Below are positions 18,951-27,972 of a DNA stretch of 64,000 nt, in pieces. Every line of letters begins with the position of its first letter. Position 1 is the first letter of the stretch. The stretch is taken from assembly GCF_007830635.1 (NCBI RefSeq), contig NZ_VLLA01000005.1:62001-126000 (forward strand), given 5' to 3'. The translations under genes and the position numbers were made by a program. The notes beneath the pieces were generated by a model. That model saw nothing but the letters and a program-made list of their open reading frames with translations, was not told the DNA's origin and did not search any database. The DNA comes from Bradyrhizobium huanghuaihaiense. Its GTDB lineage: Bacteria; Pseudomonadota; Alphaproteobacteria; Rhizobiales; Xanthobacteraceae.

Positions 18951-20399
18951 CTACTGCACCAGGCTGGCCGTGCTGGACGCGACCTTGATGAACAGGTCCG
19001 TCAAGGCCGCGGAAATATCGCCGCCGGTCTGAACACTTTTATAGAAACCAGGCGAGGCGCATGCCTGGAGGTTTTGCGCAATCTTGCCGGTTGAGGAAGT
19101 AGGCTGGTCGTACTTGTCGATCCAGGTCATGTACCAGTTATCCGTTTTCTGGATACCGGTGGCGGAATTGGCGATGAGCTGCAGATACTCGGTGTAGAGG
19201 ACGGCGATCTTGATGCCCCGGTTCTTGATGGTCGTGCACATCGTCGTGTCGAGCGGCTGCTGGCATCGACTGTTGGAGGCGAAGCTCGCGTTGGGGCAAG
19301 TCGCGGAGATCTTGTCTTCGACGCCGTCGGTGACAAGGAACACCACTTCCTGCGGCGTATCTCCCGACGCGTTGCTGCCAAGCCCGGGCGTGGGCATGAT
19401 GTCGTTGATGCTTTTGAGCGCGCCGGCGATATCCGTGCCGTTGTCGGTCTTGCAGTTGGTCGTCGGAACGACGCAGTTCTGGTAGGCGACCGGCATCAGC
19501 GAGATGTTGTTGACCTGGCCTCCGGCGAGGCTCGGGGTGGTCAGCTTGGCCAGTTCGTTCAAAGTCAGGTCGAACGTATAGAGCGCCGCTTTGTAGGTGG
19601 TGTTGTTCAAGGCCGCCATGCACTGCATGACGCCGCCCGAAATGCCCGACTGCGGGCAGTTCGACCACGTATTGAGCAACTGGTTGACGGCACTCGTCAC
19701 GAGATCGATCCGCAACTTGATATTGTTGGATCGTGCGATCGCGAGGTTATCCTTGGTCCCGCCGTCGTGAGCGATATTGGTCTGATGACAGGCGAAGCCG
19801 CAGTTCTGCGAGGCCGCCGCTGTCTGGTACGCGGGGGCGGTGTACTTGATGAGGTTGCTGATGTCGGTCGTGGTCGCGCCGATGCCCATGGACGGCGAGT
19901 CGTCCATCAGCAGATAGAAATTCATGTTGGGCGCGCTGGACGCCTTTGCCGTCGCCGAACCGCCGATTTGCCAGGTCTGCTTGCCGAGCACGCCGGGGAA
20001 ATTGTTGACCGAGCCCGCCGTGTAGGACACCGTGATGCTGCGCGAGAGCCCGGAATCGGTGACCGTGATGGTCGGCGTCGGCACCGCCGCCAGACCGGAA
20101 AGATTGGCCTTCGCTGCGAACACGGCTGCTGCGGTCGCCTTGACGACCGTGGCGTCGCTTTGAGTCAGCATCGCCGGCCGCACGGCGGCGATCGCAGCCG
20201 CGTCGGCGGCCGCGTTCAATTGCTCGCGCTTGCGCAAGGCCAGCGTGTAATCCAGCGTCATGCCCAGGAGAAAGATGATCGGAACCATCATCAGCGCGAA
20301 GATGATGGCGACATTGGCCTTCCGGTCTCTGGCGAAACGAAGCACTGCGCGGCGGAGCATTGCCCTGAACCCTGATTGCCGTCGTTGCGGCAGCGACAC
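18951..20399 (-). CDS. TadG-like protein with von Willebrand factor A domain
   Basis: A 482-residue protein. The N-terminal membrane anchor is ANVAIIFALMMVPIIFLLGM (about 28-47), followed by the TadG pattern LRKREQLNAAADAAAIA. A von Willebrand A domain begins at about 160 with a MIDAS motif DDSPS (Asp166-Ser168-Ser170) and continues to a VVFLVTDGVEDK strand. Such proteins bind metal and take part in adhesion or pilus assembly at the cell surface. GTG 20399 is used here; ATG 20360 would remove 13 residues and place the basic anchor nearer the start, and is equally credible. Confidence 0.85.
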   Translation of the reverse strand: MSLPQRRQSGFRAMLRRAVLRFARDRKANVAIIFALMMVPIIFLLGMTLDYTLALRKREQLNAAADAAAIAAVRPAMLTQSDATVVKATAAAVFAAKANLSGLAAVPTPTITVTDSGLSRSITVSYTAGSVNNFPGVLGKQTWQIGGSATAKASSAPNMNFYLLMDDSPSMGIGATTTDISNLIKYTAPAYQTAAASQNCGFACHQTNIAHDGGTKDNLAIARSNNIKLRIDLVTSAVNQLLNTWSNCPQSGISGGVMQCMAALNNTTYKAALYTFDLTLNELAKLTTPSLAGGQVNNISLMPVAYQNCVVPTTNCKTDNGTDIAGALKSINDIMPTPGLGSNASGDTPQEVVFLVTDGVEDKISATCPNASFASNSRCQQPLDTTMCTTIKNRGIKIAVLYTEYLQLIANSATGIQKTDNWYMTWIDKYDQPTSSTGKIAQNLQACASPGFYKSVQTGGDISAALTDLFIKVASSTASLVQ

Positions 20400-20752
20400 A
20401 TCCCTGAACTGGTGTGATTGGGGCGGATTGAGGGGTTTTCAGCCCATTCCTCGCCTGATCACGGGCGGACTATGAGGATGGGCTTCTTAATCAACGCTTA
20501 CGGGCAATCCATAAACATGGACCGCAACAAATTGAGATGTGTCTTATTGAGAGGGCATCATTAACGCCAATTAAACAGGTTCCCGGAGATTGCAGCGATG
20601 GGGTGCAGGGACGCGTAATACGAGCGGCCCCCCGCGGTCGCCGGGCGGCTTCGAGGCGCGCATCAAGGACATGGCGGTATGGGGACGCCGGACGTGCCCC
20701 AATTGATTGCGTGCCGAAACGCGAGGCGCCTCCGCGCAGGCGGAGATCGAGG
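20400..20752. other. 353-base gap without a gene, upstream of the tad-like unit
   Basis: No credible coding region is seen. The part near 20480-20570 is richer in A+T than its surroundings and probably carries the promoter of the vWA gene, but no clear -35/-10 pair stands out. Near 20734-20748 GCGCCTCCGCGCAGGCGGAG can form a short GC-rich hairpin just after the stop of the next gene on the minus strand, and may act as its terminator. Confidence 0.5.
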
Positions 20753-21247
20753 TCACTTCGCTTCCTTGTTCAATTCGATTGCGACCTCCGACATCCAGGA
20801 GCCCGGAGCTTCCATCAGGAAGGACTGATGCGTGGCCTTGGTCTGGATCGTCACCAGCGCGGCCACCGTGTTTCCTTCAATCCGGGCCTCGATCAGGCCA
20901 TCCCTGTTCGTGCCGTAGACCTTGCCGCCCTGGCGGTACTCGCTTTCGAACCAGTTTCCCGAAAGCTCCGTCCCGCTCTGCTCGATGTTGGCGGACAGCG
21001 CCATCTTGTACGCATCGCTCGCGCAGCGCAGGTCCAGTGTCAGCGACCGTCCGGGCCGCGTGACGTTGTACGCCACCTTGCAGCGAACCTTTTCACGCGG
21101 GCCGTCCGACGGCTTCATGGTGCCGGTGCCCGACCATGCGCCGGCCAGGCTGTCGAACACCTGCTCTGCCTGCAACGGGCTCGCGCCGACGAGAACAAGA
21201 CAAACCACGCCGACACCGATACGCCCGGCCATGGACTTCAATAGCAT
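20753..21247 (-). CDS. Conserved-looking periplasmic protein of unknown function
   Basis: A 164-residue protein with a clear Sec signal peptide (hydrophobic core GVGVVCLVLVGASP, cleavage after LQAEQ region). The mature part begins FDSLAGAWSGTGTMKPSDG, a pattern seen at the start of small lipocalin- or THAP4-like beta-barrel domains, and alternates short beta-like strands. Two cysteines (VRCKVAYN and DLRCASD) could form a disulfide. It is a single-gene unit in a run of intergenic repeats. I do not recognise a characterised homologue; a small-molecule binding role is only a guess. Confidence 0.7.
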   Translation of the reverse strand: MLLKSMAGRIGVGVVCLVLVGASPLQAEQVFDSLAGAWSGTGTMKPSDGPREKVRCKVAYNVTRPGRSLTLDLRCASDAYKMALSANIEQSGTELSGNWFESEYRQGGKVYGTNRDGLIEARIEGNTVAALVTIQTKATHQSFLMEAPGSWMSEVAIELNKEAK

Positions 21248-21424
21248 CTGCCAATCCTGATCCGTAAAATCCGCGCGCGTCCTAAGCGTGAACAGCCGCG
21301 AGATGTTGGCGAAGATGTTTACAAATGTTGCGGAGATTGCCCGAACGTTGCCGCGCAGGGGGATTGCCGCCTGGCACGTTCGCTATGACGATGTTGAGGC
21401 GGGCATGCCCCAAACCACGCTCGC

Positions 21425-21577
21425 GTGCCCCGGACGCAGCGCAGCGCCCCGGCGATGCAAAGCATCGTCCGGTGCGGTGCGCTGCAGAGCCGGGGCCCAT
21501 GTCGCTGAATGATTGCGTGGCCTTCTGGATCCCGGCTCTGCGCAGCAGCGTTTCACGCTGCAGCGCGTCCGGGACAC
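21425..21577. repeat. Nested intergenic inverted repeat
   Basis: The 352-base gap 21248-21599 holds no gene. GTGCCCCGGACGC (21425-21437) pairs with GCGTCCGGGACAC (21565-21577), 12 of 13. Inside, GAGCCGGGG near 21488 pairs with CCCGGCTC near 21531, and CGATGCAAAGCATCG (21450-21464) is a local hairpin, giving three nested stems. Confidence 0.7.
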
Positions 21578-21599
21578 GAGCGTGAGTGACAGCCGGGCC

Positions 21600-23156
21600 T
21601 CACGGCCTGATCGTCATATTCTCCGGCGGGCCGGCCTTGCGCAGCGGTTCGGCCAGCCGCGCGAACTCGCAGAGCAGCGAGCGCGTCTTCCGGGGGTCGA
21701 TGATCTCCTCGACCCAGAATTTCTCGGCCGAGCGGAACGGCGAGCGCAGCTTGTTCAGCCGCTCCTCGATCTCCTTCAGTTTCGCGCCCTTGTCCTCAGC
21801 CGCATCGATGTCGGCGCGGTAGGCCGCTTCAATGCCGCCCTCGAGCGGCAGCGAGCCCCAATAGGCCGACGGCCAGGCGTAGCGGATCGAGAAGCGGTCG
21901 GCCGGCTGATGCACGACACCGGCAACACCGAAGGCGTTGCGCAGGATCACGGTGCACCAGGGCACGGTGGTCTGGTTGACCGCGGCCATGGCGCGGACGC
22001 CGTGACGGATGGTCGCCGCCTTCTCGGCATCGAGGCCGATCATGAAGCCGGGGCAGTCCATGAGATAGACGACCGGCAGATGGAAGGTCTCGGCGAAGTC
22101 GACCCAGCGCACCACCTTCTGGCAGGCATCCGCCGTCCAGGAGCCGCCATAATGAAAACTGTCGCTGGCGAGCACCAGCACAGCCCGGCCCTCGAGCCGC
22201 GCAAGACCGACAATGATCGGCTTGCCGAAGTTCTTCGCGACCTCGAAGAACGAGCCCTTGTCCACGACCGACTCGATCGGGCGCATCTTGTAGACCTGCT
22301 TGCGGTTGCGCGGCACCGCGTTCATCAGCGCTTCGTCGCCGCGCTCGGGACTGTCCGCGCAGGGCAAGGTCGGCGGCAGCTCGTAGACCGACGACGGCAG
22401 GTAAGAGAGGAACCGGCGCGCGCAGGCGAACGCCTCCTCTTCGGTGTCGACCGCATGATCGACCGCGCCGGCGCGGGTCTGGATCTCGGCGCCGCCGAGC
22501 TCCTCCTTCGAGAGATCCTGCCCGAGCGCCTTCACCACCGGCGGGCCCGCGACGAACATCGCGGACTTCCGCGTCATGATGGAATAGTGACTGGCGGCAA
22601 GACGCGCCGCGCCAAGGCCTGCGACCGAGCCGAGGCCGAGCGCGACCACGGGCACGCGCGACAGGTTCTCCGTCGTGAAGCGGTACCAGCGCGTGCCGCC
22701 GATGCCGCCCGGCAGATTCGCCGCGCCCTTGGTCTCGATGGTCTTGACCGAGCCGCCGCCGCCGGAGCCTTCGATGATGCGGACGATGGGCAGGCGGAAG
22801 TCGTGCGCCATCTCCTCCGCCATCAGCGGCTTGGCGGAGATCGACGCATCGGCCGAGCCGCCGCGCACGGTGAAATCGTCGCCGACCACGACGACGGTTC
22901 GGCCGTCGACGCGCGCGCGGCCAAACACGCAGTTCGCCGGCGTCAGTTTCTTCAGATCGCCGCTGGTATCGTACTCACCGATGCCGGAGACGGCACCGAT
23001 CTCGTGAAAGCTGCCCTTGTCGATCAGCTTGTCGATACGCTCCCGAACAGTCAGCCGGCCCTGGTCATGCTGTCGCTTGACCTTGTCAACGCCGCCCATC
23101 TCCCGCGCGAAGGCTTCGCGCCGGGCGAGCTCGTCGAGTTCCGGCTTCCAGTTCAT
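21600..23156 (-). CDS. Acyl-CoA carboxylase, carboxyltransferase (beta) subunit
   Basis: A 518-residue carboxyltransferase of the propionyl-/methylcrotonyl-CoA carboxylase family. It has the crotonase-like N- and C-domains: the acyl-CoA oxyanion region RIIEGSGGGGSVKTIE (about 127-142) in the N-half and a biotin-side region LMDCPGFMIGLDAE with FGVAGVVHQPADR in the C-half. It transfers CO2 from carboxybiotin to an acyl-CoA. Its first 71 bases overlap the 3' end of the upstream IclR gene in another frame. A separate biotin carrier is encoded divergently at 24157, but no biotin carboxylase gene is in the window. The acyl-CoA substrate is unknown. Confidence 0.87.
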   Translation of the reverse strand: MNWKPELDELARREAFAREMGGVDKVKRQHDQGRLTVRERIDKLIDKGSFHEIGAVSGIGEYDTSGDLKKLTPANCVFGRARVDGRTVVVVGDDFTVRGGSADASISAKPLMAEEMAHDFRLPIVRIIEGSGGGGSVKTIETKGAANLPGGIGGTRWYRFTTENLSRVPVVALGLGSVAGLGAARLAASHYSIMTRKSAMFVAGPPVVKALGQDLSKEELGGAEIQTRAGAVDHAVDTEEEAFACARRFLSYLPSSVYELPPTLPCADSPERGDEALMNAVPRNRKQVYKMRPIESVVDKGSFFEVAKNFGKPIIVGLARLEGRAVLVLASDSFHYGGSWTADACQKVVRWVDFAETFHLPVVYLMDCPGFMIGLDAEKAATIRHGVRAMAAVNQTTVPWCTVILRNAFGVAGVVHQPADRFSIRYAWPSAYWGSLPLEGGIEAAYRADIDAAEDKGAKLKEIEERLNKLRSPFRSAEKFWVEEIIDPRKTRSLLCEFARLAEPLRKAGPPENMTIRP

Positions 23157-24060
23157 TCACTCCCTCCGAATTGATCGGCTTGTTATTGTTGTGCACGGCC
23201 ATTGCGACCGGTTTGCGCGAGATGCGGTTGGGGAAGACGTCGCCTTCCGCGCCCTCCATCAGGCTCCCGAGCGAACGGCCGAGCGCGAGCATGAGCGGAG
23301 CGACCTCGTCATGCAGACGCTGCTCGTCATACATCGCCGAGAGAAGGCCGATCGTGATGACGACGAAGGTCTGATATTGCGGCGACCAGATCGGCACAGC
23401 GAGGCCGTTGATGTGCGGGCTCCACAGGCCGCAGGCCACGACATAGCCGCGCTCGCGCAGCGACTGCCGGTGAGCCTCGATACGAGGCTTGAGGATTTTC
23501 GCAGCCTCGGGCGCTTCGCGCTCCATCTCTGCGATGAAGGCATCGCCGACTTCCGGCGACAGCGCCGCAGTGTAGGCCGCGCCCGCAGCGGTCGAGGCCA
23601 TCGAGATGCGGCTGCCGGTGCCCTCATGCAGGCCGAGCGCGGAAGCCGAGCGCGCGAACTGGAGATAGACGAGATGGAAGCGGTCCGGCACGACGAAGCC
23701 GACCGTGCCCGGCAGCTGCTCGGCGACTTCCTGCAGCCGCTGGCGGATCATGCTGCGCAGCTGCGCGCCCTTCATCATCGAGGCGCTCATCGCCACCGCG
23801 CTCGGGCCGATGCGATATTTCTGATCGCGCGGCAGATAGACGAGCTGGCCCATGCGCGTCAGCGTGTGCGTGAGCCGCGACACCGTCGAGCGCGGCAGGC
23901 CGCAGCGATTTGAAATCTCGAGATTGCCGAGCCGCGCCTCGTGGCCCTCGAAGCATCGCAACACATCGAACGCGCGCGACACCACCTGGATGACATCACC
24001 CTCACCGGCTTCGCCAGCGAGCGCACCTTGCCTACTCAACCGCTCCGATCGTCGTCCCAT
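23086..24060 (-). CDS. IclR family transcriptional regulator
   Basis: A 324-residue regulator. After a ~20-residue polar leader the IclR HTH is seen (VVSRAFDVLRCFEG, then LGNLEISNRCGLPRSTVSRL), followed by the effector-binding domain (about 95-275) with the typical GYVVACGLWSPHINGLAVPI stretch. The last ~40 residues (after RKPVAMAV) lie beyond the normal family end and include the part that overlaps the carboxylase start. It is transcribed with the carboxylase and divergent from the biotin carrier and TAXI/TRAP genes, so it probably regulates both sides. The ligand is likely the transported acid or a derived acyl-CoA. Confidence 0.88.
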   Translation of the reverse strand: MGRRSERLSRQGALAGEAGEGDVIQVVSRAFDVLRCFEGHEARLGNLEISNRCGLPRSTVSRLTHTLTRMGQLVYLPRDQKYRIGPSAVAMSASMMKGAQLRSMIRQRLQEVAEQLPGTVGFVVPDRFHLVYLQFARSASALGLHEGTGSRISMASTAAGAAYTAALSPEVGDAFIAEMEREAPEAAKILKPRIEAHRQSLRERGYVVACGLWSPHINGLAVPIWSPQYQTFVVITIGLLSAMYDEQRLHDEVAPLMLALGRSLGSLMEGAEGDVFPNRISRKPVAMAVHNNNKPINSEGVNELEAGTRRARPARSLRAGDGRR

Positions 24061-24077
24061 GTTCCCTACTTTGTTTG

Positions 24078-24101
24078 TTCCGCTCTGCGGAATTAAATTC
24101 C
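24078..24101. promoter_or_regulatory. Overlapping palindromes between iclR and the biotin carrier gene (candidate IclR operator)
   Basis: TTCCGC-TCT-GCGGAA (24078-24092) is a perfect palindrome and overlaps GGAATTAAATTCC (24089-24101), a near-perfect one. The second, with the following A, resembles the TGGAA...TTCCA pattern of classic IclR sites. The pair sits 18 bases upstream of the iclR start in the divergent promoter. Confidence 0.5.
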
Positions 24102-24156
24102 ACTTGCAGACGACGCTACCTCAGGCATTTTGCGACGACAACAAAAAGGCGATGGC

Positions 24157-24378
24157 ATGCCAGAAATTAAGATCGTCACGGAGGTCGCCGGTCGCATCTG
24201 CGCAACTCCCGTGCAGGTTGGAGGAACCGTCGCGGATGGTGACGACGTTGTGGTCGTCGAAGCGATGAAGATGGAGATCCCGGTGCCTTCGCCCGCGAGC
24301 GGAACGATCACATCGCTTCTGGTGAAGCTCGACGATCTCGTCGCCGAGGGACAGGCGATCGCGATCGTCGCGAACTGA
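24157..24378 (+). CDS. Biotin/lipoyl carrier protein (biotin carboxyl carrier domain)
   Basis: A 73-residue free-standing biotinyl domain. The modification motif EAMKMEIPV has the target lysine at Lys38, and the glycine-turn pattern GGTVADGDDV precedes it, as in all biotin carriers. It should carry carboxybiotin from a biotin carboxylase to the carboxyltransferase encoded at 21600-23156. The carboxylase subunit itself is not in the window. I use ATG 24157 (MPEIKIV), which begins the domain directly; an earlier in-frame start at 24130 is possible. Confidence 0.88.
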   Translation: MPEIKIVTEVAGRICATPVQVGGTVADGDDVVVVEAMKMEIPVPSPASGTITSLLVKLDDLVAEGQAIAIVAN

Positions 24379-24486
24379 CTGCATTATCCCAGGCTTCCGC
24401 GACAATCTGTCAGTCACATTCCTGCATGCGCGGTACGGCGTTGCCATCGCCTGATGCGAATGACATGATCCGATTCAAACAAAACC

Positions 24487-24499
24487 TTGTTTCAAACAA
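24487..24499. promoter_or_regulatory. Palindrome TTGTTTCAAACAA before the TAXI gene (candidate operator)
   Basis: A perfect palindrome with six-base arms around a central C, 46 bases upstream of the TAXI start. The word TTCAAACAAA occurs twice (24474-24483 and 24491-24500) as a 17-base-spaced direct repeat. CAAACAAAG also occurs inverted in the iclR promoter at 24070-24078, so one regulator may bind both. Confidence 0.4.
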
Positions 24500-24545
24500 A
24501 GAAAGAAAATCCTCGCGGCAAAGCGCGGATCATTGGAGGGAAAAC

Positions 24546-25709
24546 ATGTTTCGTGGGCTGCTCATGCTCGCGCCTGCCCTGGTGGGGGGCCTTTCTTTTG
24601 CGTCTACACGCTATGCATTCGCCGAAGATACCAAGCTGCCGGCGACATTGACGTTCACTGCCTATGACACCGGCACCGCCGGCTTCAACATCGCGGTCGG
24701 CGTCGGCAAGATGATGAAGGACAAGTACAGCACCGACGTGCGCGTGCTGCCGGCCGGCAACGACGTCGCCCGCCTCGCGCCGCTACGCGCCAAGCGCGCG
24801 GCCTCCGCGGCGATGGGATCGGGCACCTATTTCGCGCAAGAAGGCGTGTTCGAGTTCGGCGCCAAGGAATGGGGACCGCAGCCGCTCCAGATCCTGCTCT
24901 CCACGGTCGATTGCAATTGCGGTTCGCTTGGCGTCGCTGCCGACACCGGTGTGAAAGAACTGAAAGACTTGAAAGGCAAGCGCGTCGGCTTCGTGGTCGG
25001 CTCGCCCGCGCTGAACCAGAACTCGCTCGCCGTGCTCGCCTTCGCCGGCCTGACGCAGAAGGACGTCAAGGCGGTCGAGTTCGCAAGCTACGGCGCGATG
25101 TGGAAAGGGCTGATCAACAACGACGTCGATGCCGCCTTCGGCACCACCATCACCGGCCCCGCCAAGGAAGCCGAGACCTCGCCGCGCGGCCTGATCTGGC
25201 CGCCGCTGCCCGCCAAGGACAAGGAGGGCTGGGCGCGGATGCAGAAGGTCGGCTCGTTCTTCTTTCCGCAGGTCGCGACCTGCGGCGCCGGCATCTCGCC
25301 GGACAAGCCGGTCGAGCTCGGCAACTACCCGTACCCGATCTTCGTCGCCTACGCCTCGCAACCCGCCGACCAGGTCTACGCCATCACCAAGGCGATGATC
25401 GTCAATTACGACGCCTACAAGGACTCCGCCCCCGGCGCCGGCGGCCTTGCCGCCGACCGCCAGACCAAGAACTGGGTGGTGCCGCTGCATCCCGGCGCGG
25501 TGAAGGCGATGAAGGAAGCCGGGCAATGGTCTGACGCGCAGGACGCGCACAACAACAAGCTGTTCAAGCGGCAGGAGGTGTTAGCTGCCGCCTGGACAGA
25601 CTACGGCAAGTCCAATCCGCCCTCGGACGAGAAGGCTTTCCTGGATGGCTGGATGAAGGCGCGCGCCGCGGCGCTGGCCAAGGCCGACATGCCGAACGGG
25701 TTCGACTGA
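24546..25709 (+). CDS. TAXI-family TRAP transporter solute-binding protein
   Basis: A 387-residue periplasmic binding protein with a signal peptide (hydrophobic stretch in LLMLAPALVGGLSFAS, cleavage near FAEDT). The TAXI group is recognised by FTAYDTGTAGFNIAVGVGKMM at the start of the mature protein and by its pairing with a fused 4TM/12TM permease 43 bases downstream. ATG 24546 follows GGAGGG at the best distance; the longer reading from 24426 is not supported. TAXI proteins deliver organic acids or amino acids to TRAP permeases in sodium-driven uptake. The substrate is unknown, but co-location with an acyl-CoA carboxylase and glutaminase suggests a carboxylic or amino acid. Confidence 0.9.
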   Translation: MFRGLLMLAPALVGGLSFASTRYAFAEDTKLPATLTFTAYDTGTAGFNIAVGVGKMMKDKYSTDVRVLPAGNDVARLAPLRAKRAASAAMGSGTYFAQEGVFEFGAKEWGPQPLQILLSTVDCNCGSLGVAADTGVKELKDLKGKRVGFVVGSPALNQNSLAVLAFAGLTQKDVKAVEFASYGAMWKGLINNDVDAAFGTTITGPAKEAETSPRGLIWPPLPAKDKEGWARMQKVGSFFFPQVATCGAGISPDKPVELGNYPYPIFVAYASQPADQVYAITKAMIVNYDAYKDSAPGAGGLAADRQTKNWVVPLHPGAVKAMKEAGQWSDAQDAHNNKLFKRQEVLAAAWTDYGKSNPPSDEKAFLDGWMKARAAALAKADMPNGFD

Positions 25710-25752
25710 TCGTTAGACCTGCCTGCCGCAGATCGTTTTGAGGAGAGCGCCG

Positions 25753-27951
25753 ATGTCAGAGACTGCGGCAGCGCCGGCGAAGAAAATTGAGTTCGAGGAT
25801 CCGCATCTCGGCGCCGCCGCCGATCTGCAGGAGGCCGAAGTCACGCGCGTCCGCACGCTGAAGGGCGCGTGGCGCTGGGTGCTGATGGCGGCCACGGCGG
25901 CGACCATTCTGTTGTGTGTGAACCAGCAATTCTCGCTGCGGTTCTTCATCGACTACACCCAGCTCAACACCGAATATTTCTATCTGCTGATCGCGTTGAT
26001 GCTGCCGTTCACCTTCCTGATCTTCCCGGGATCGGAGAAGGCGCCGCTCGACCGCATCCCCTGGTACGACCTTCTGCTGTTCGCGGCCACCTTCGGCTCG
26101 GCGATCTGGCTCATGCTCAACATCCGCAAGGCGGCGCAGCTCGGCTGGGAGTTCGACGGCGCGCCCGCCAACGTGATCGCCCCCGGGCTCGTGATGTGGT
26201 TCGTGCTGATGGAAGCATTGCGCCGCACCGGCGGCTGGAGCCTGCTGCTCAGCGTGCTGCCCTTCACGCTCTATCCGCTGTTCGCGGATTCGAGCTGGCT
26301 CGGGCCGTTCCGCGGCACGCAATCGACGCTGCAGCAGACCACCTCCTATCACATGCTCTCCGGCGAGAGCCTGCTCGGGATTCCCATTCAGGCTTTCGCC
26401 GACACCGTGATCGGATTCCTGGTGTTCGGCACCGCGCTGATGATGACGGGTGCGGGAAAGTTCTTCATCAACATCGCCTTTGCGATGTGCGGCACCTTCC
26501 GCGGCGGCGCGGCGAAAGTCTGCGTGTTCGCCTCCGGCCTGCTCGGCACCGTCGGCGGCAGCATCGTCTCCAACGTGCTGACCGCCGGCACGATGACGAT
26601 CCCGGCGATGAAGAAGACCGGCTTCACGCCGTCCTATTCCGGCGCGATCGAGGCCTGCGCCTCGACCGGCGCGGTGCTGGCCCCGCCCGTGCTGGGCGCC
26701 ACCGCGTTCGTGATGGCGCAGTTCATGAACACGGGCTATGCCGACGTCGCGCTGGCCGCGACCATTCCCTCGATCCTCTACTATGTCGGCCTGTTCGCGC
26801 AGGTCGACGCCTATGCCGCCCGGCACAAGCTGAAGGGCCTGCCGCGCGCCGAGCTGCCGCGGTTTTGGGACGCCTTCAAGGACGGCTGGTACTATCTCTT
26901 CGTGATCGTCGTGCTCGTGGTGATGCTGCTCTACTTCAAGCGCGAGAGCCATGCGCCGTTCTATGCCTCCGTGCTGCTGGTGATCCTGCACCAATGGTCG
27001 GGTCCGGCGCGCTGGAAGCTCGGCAACACGCTCGTCCTCGCCGGCTCGATCGCGGCGACGGCTGCGATGTTCTGGTTCGGCGTGCTCAACGCTGCACTGT
27101 GGGGCATGTGCCTTTTGGCGGCGCTGAACGAATTCTTCCCCGGCAAGAACTGGGGCGGCGCGCGCTGGCTGCAATTCCTCGAGCTCAACGGCAAGACCTT
27201 CGTCGAGCTGATCGCGATCCTCGCCGGCTGCGGGCTCCTGATCGGCGCCTTCTCGCTCACCGGCGTGATCTCGAGCCTCGCCAACGACCTGCTCAGCATT
27301 GCCGGCGGCGACGCCTTCCTGCTGCTGATCATGTGCGCCATCACCAGCCTGATCCTCGGGCTCGGGTTGACCACGACCTCCTGCTACATCTTCCTCGCCA
27401 TCCTGGTCGCGCCCGCGCTGGAGAAGCTCGGGCTCAACAAGATGGCCGTGCACATGTTCATCTTCTACTGGGGCATGCTGTCTTCGATCACCCCGCCGGT
27501 GGCAATCGCCTCCTTCGCGGCGGCCGGTATCGCCGGCGCGCCCGCGATGAAGACGGGCTGGGAGAGCATGTGGGTCGGAAGCATCATCTACTTCATTCCG
27601 TTCTTCTTCGTGCTCAATCCGGCGCTGCTGCTCCAGGGCCCGAATCCGTATCTGGAGGCGTTCGGGCTGACGGGACTTGCCTGTTTCGGCATTCTCTTCA
27701 TCTGCGGCGGCATCCAGGGCTACCAGTCCTTCGTCGGGGACTTGCGCGGCGCCGGGATGCTGGAATGGCCGATCCGCGTGCTGCTGGTGATCGGCGGCTT
27801 CGTGGTAGCAACCCCGGGCGGCGGCATCATGCCGTTGTCGCAGATGCAGGTGACGCTGCTCGGCCTTGCCATCCTCGCGCCCACGATTGTGATCGCGCTG
27901 TTGCTGGTGCGGCGGCAGTCGGCCCTGCCGAACGGGTTGCGCGTACCCTGA
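25753..27951 (+). CDS. TRAP transporter fused permease (4TM/12TM)
   Basis: A 732-residue polytopic membrane protein with many hydrophobic segments (first near residues 37-55), combining the small and large TRAP permease units in one chain, which is the normal form for TAXI systems. The large-unit motifs include VGGSIVSNVLTAGTMTIPAM, ACASTGAVLAPPVLGATAF, and a second-half LGLGLTTTSCYIFLAILV and ITPPVAIASFAAAGIAG. It takes up the solute bound by the upstream TAXI protein across the inner membrane. GAGGAG lies before ATG 25753. The stop is 21 bases before the glutaminase start, so the three genes are probably one transcript. Confidence 0.92.
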   Translation: MSETAAAPAKKIEFEDPHLGAAADLQEAEVTRVRTLKGAWRWVLMAATAATILLCVNQQFSLRFFIDYTQLNTEYFYLLIALMLPFTFLIFPGSEKAPLDRIPWYDLLLFAATFGSAIWLMLNIRKAAQLGWEFDGAPANVIAPGLVMWFVLMEALRRTGGWSLLLSVLPFTLYPLFADSSWLGPFRGTQSTLQQTTSYHMLSGESLLGIPIQAFADTVIGFLVFGTALMMTGAGKFFINIAFAMCGTFRGGAAKVCVFASGLLGTVGGSIVSNVLTAGTMTIPAMKKTGFTPSYSGAIEACASTGAVLAPPVLGATAFVMAQFMNTGYADVALAATIPSILYYVGLFAQVDAYAARHKLKGLPRAELPRFWDAFKDGWYYLFVIVVLVVMLLYFKRESHAPFYASVLLVILHQWSGPARWKLGNTLVLAGSIAATAAMFWFGVLNAALWGMCLLAALNEFFPGKNWGGARWLQFLELNGKTFVELIAILAGCGLLIGAFSLTGVISSLANDLLSIAGGDAFLLLIMCAITSLILGLGLTTTSCYIFLAILVAPALEKLGLNKMAVHMFIFYWGMLSSITPPVAIASFAAAGIAGAPAMKTGWESMWVGSIIYFIPFFFVLNPALLLQGPNPYLEAFGLTGLACFGILFICGGIQGYQSFVGDLRGAGMLEWPIRVLLVIGGFVVATPGGGIMPLSQMQVTLLGLAILAPTIVIALLLVRRQSALPNGLRVP

Positions 27952-27972
27952 TTGCGTTGCACAAGAGAGGCG

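Noticed and set aside
21248..21599. Possible insertion-sequence remnant
   Set aside because: It has nested inverted repeats but no transposase fragment and no target-site duplication that I could see.
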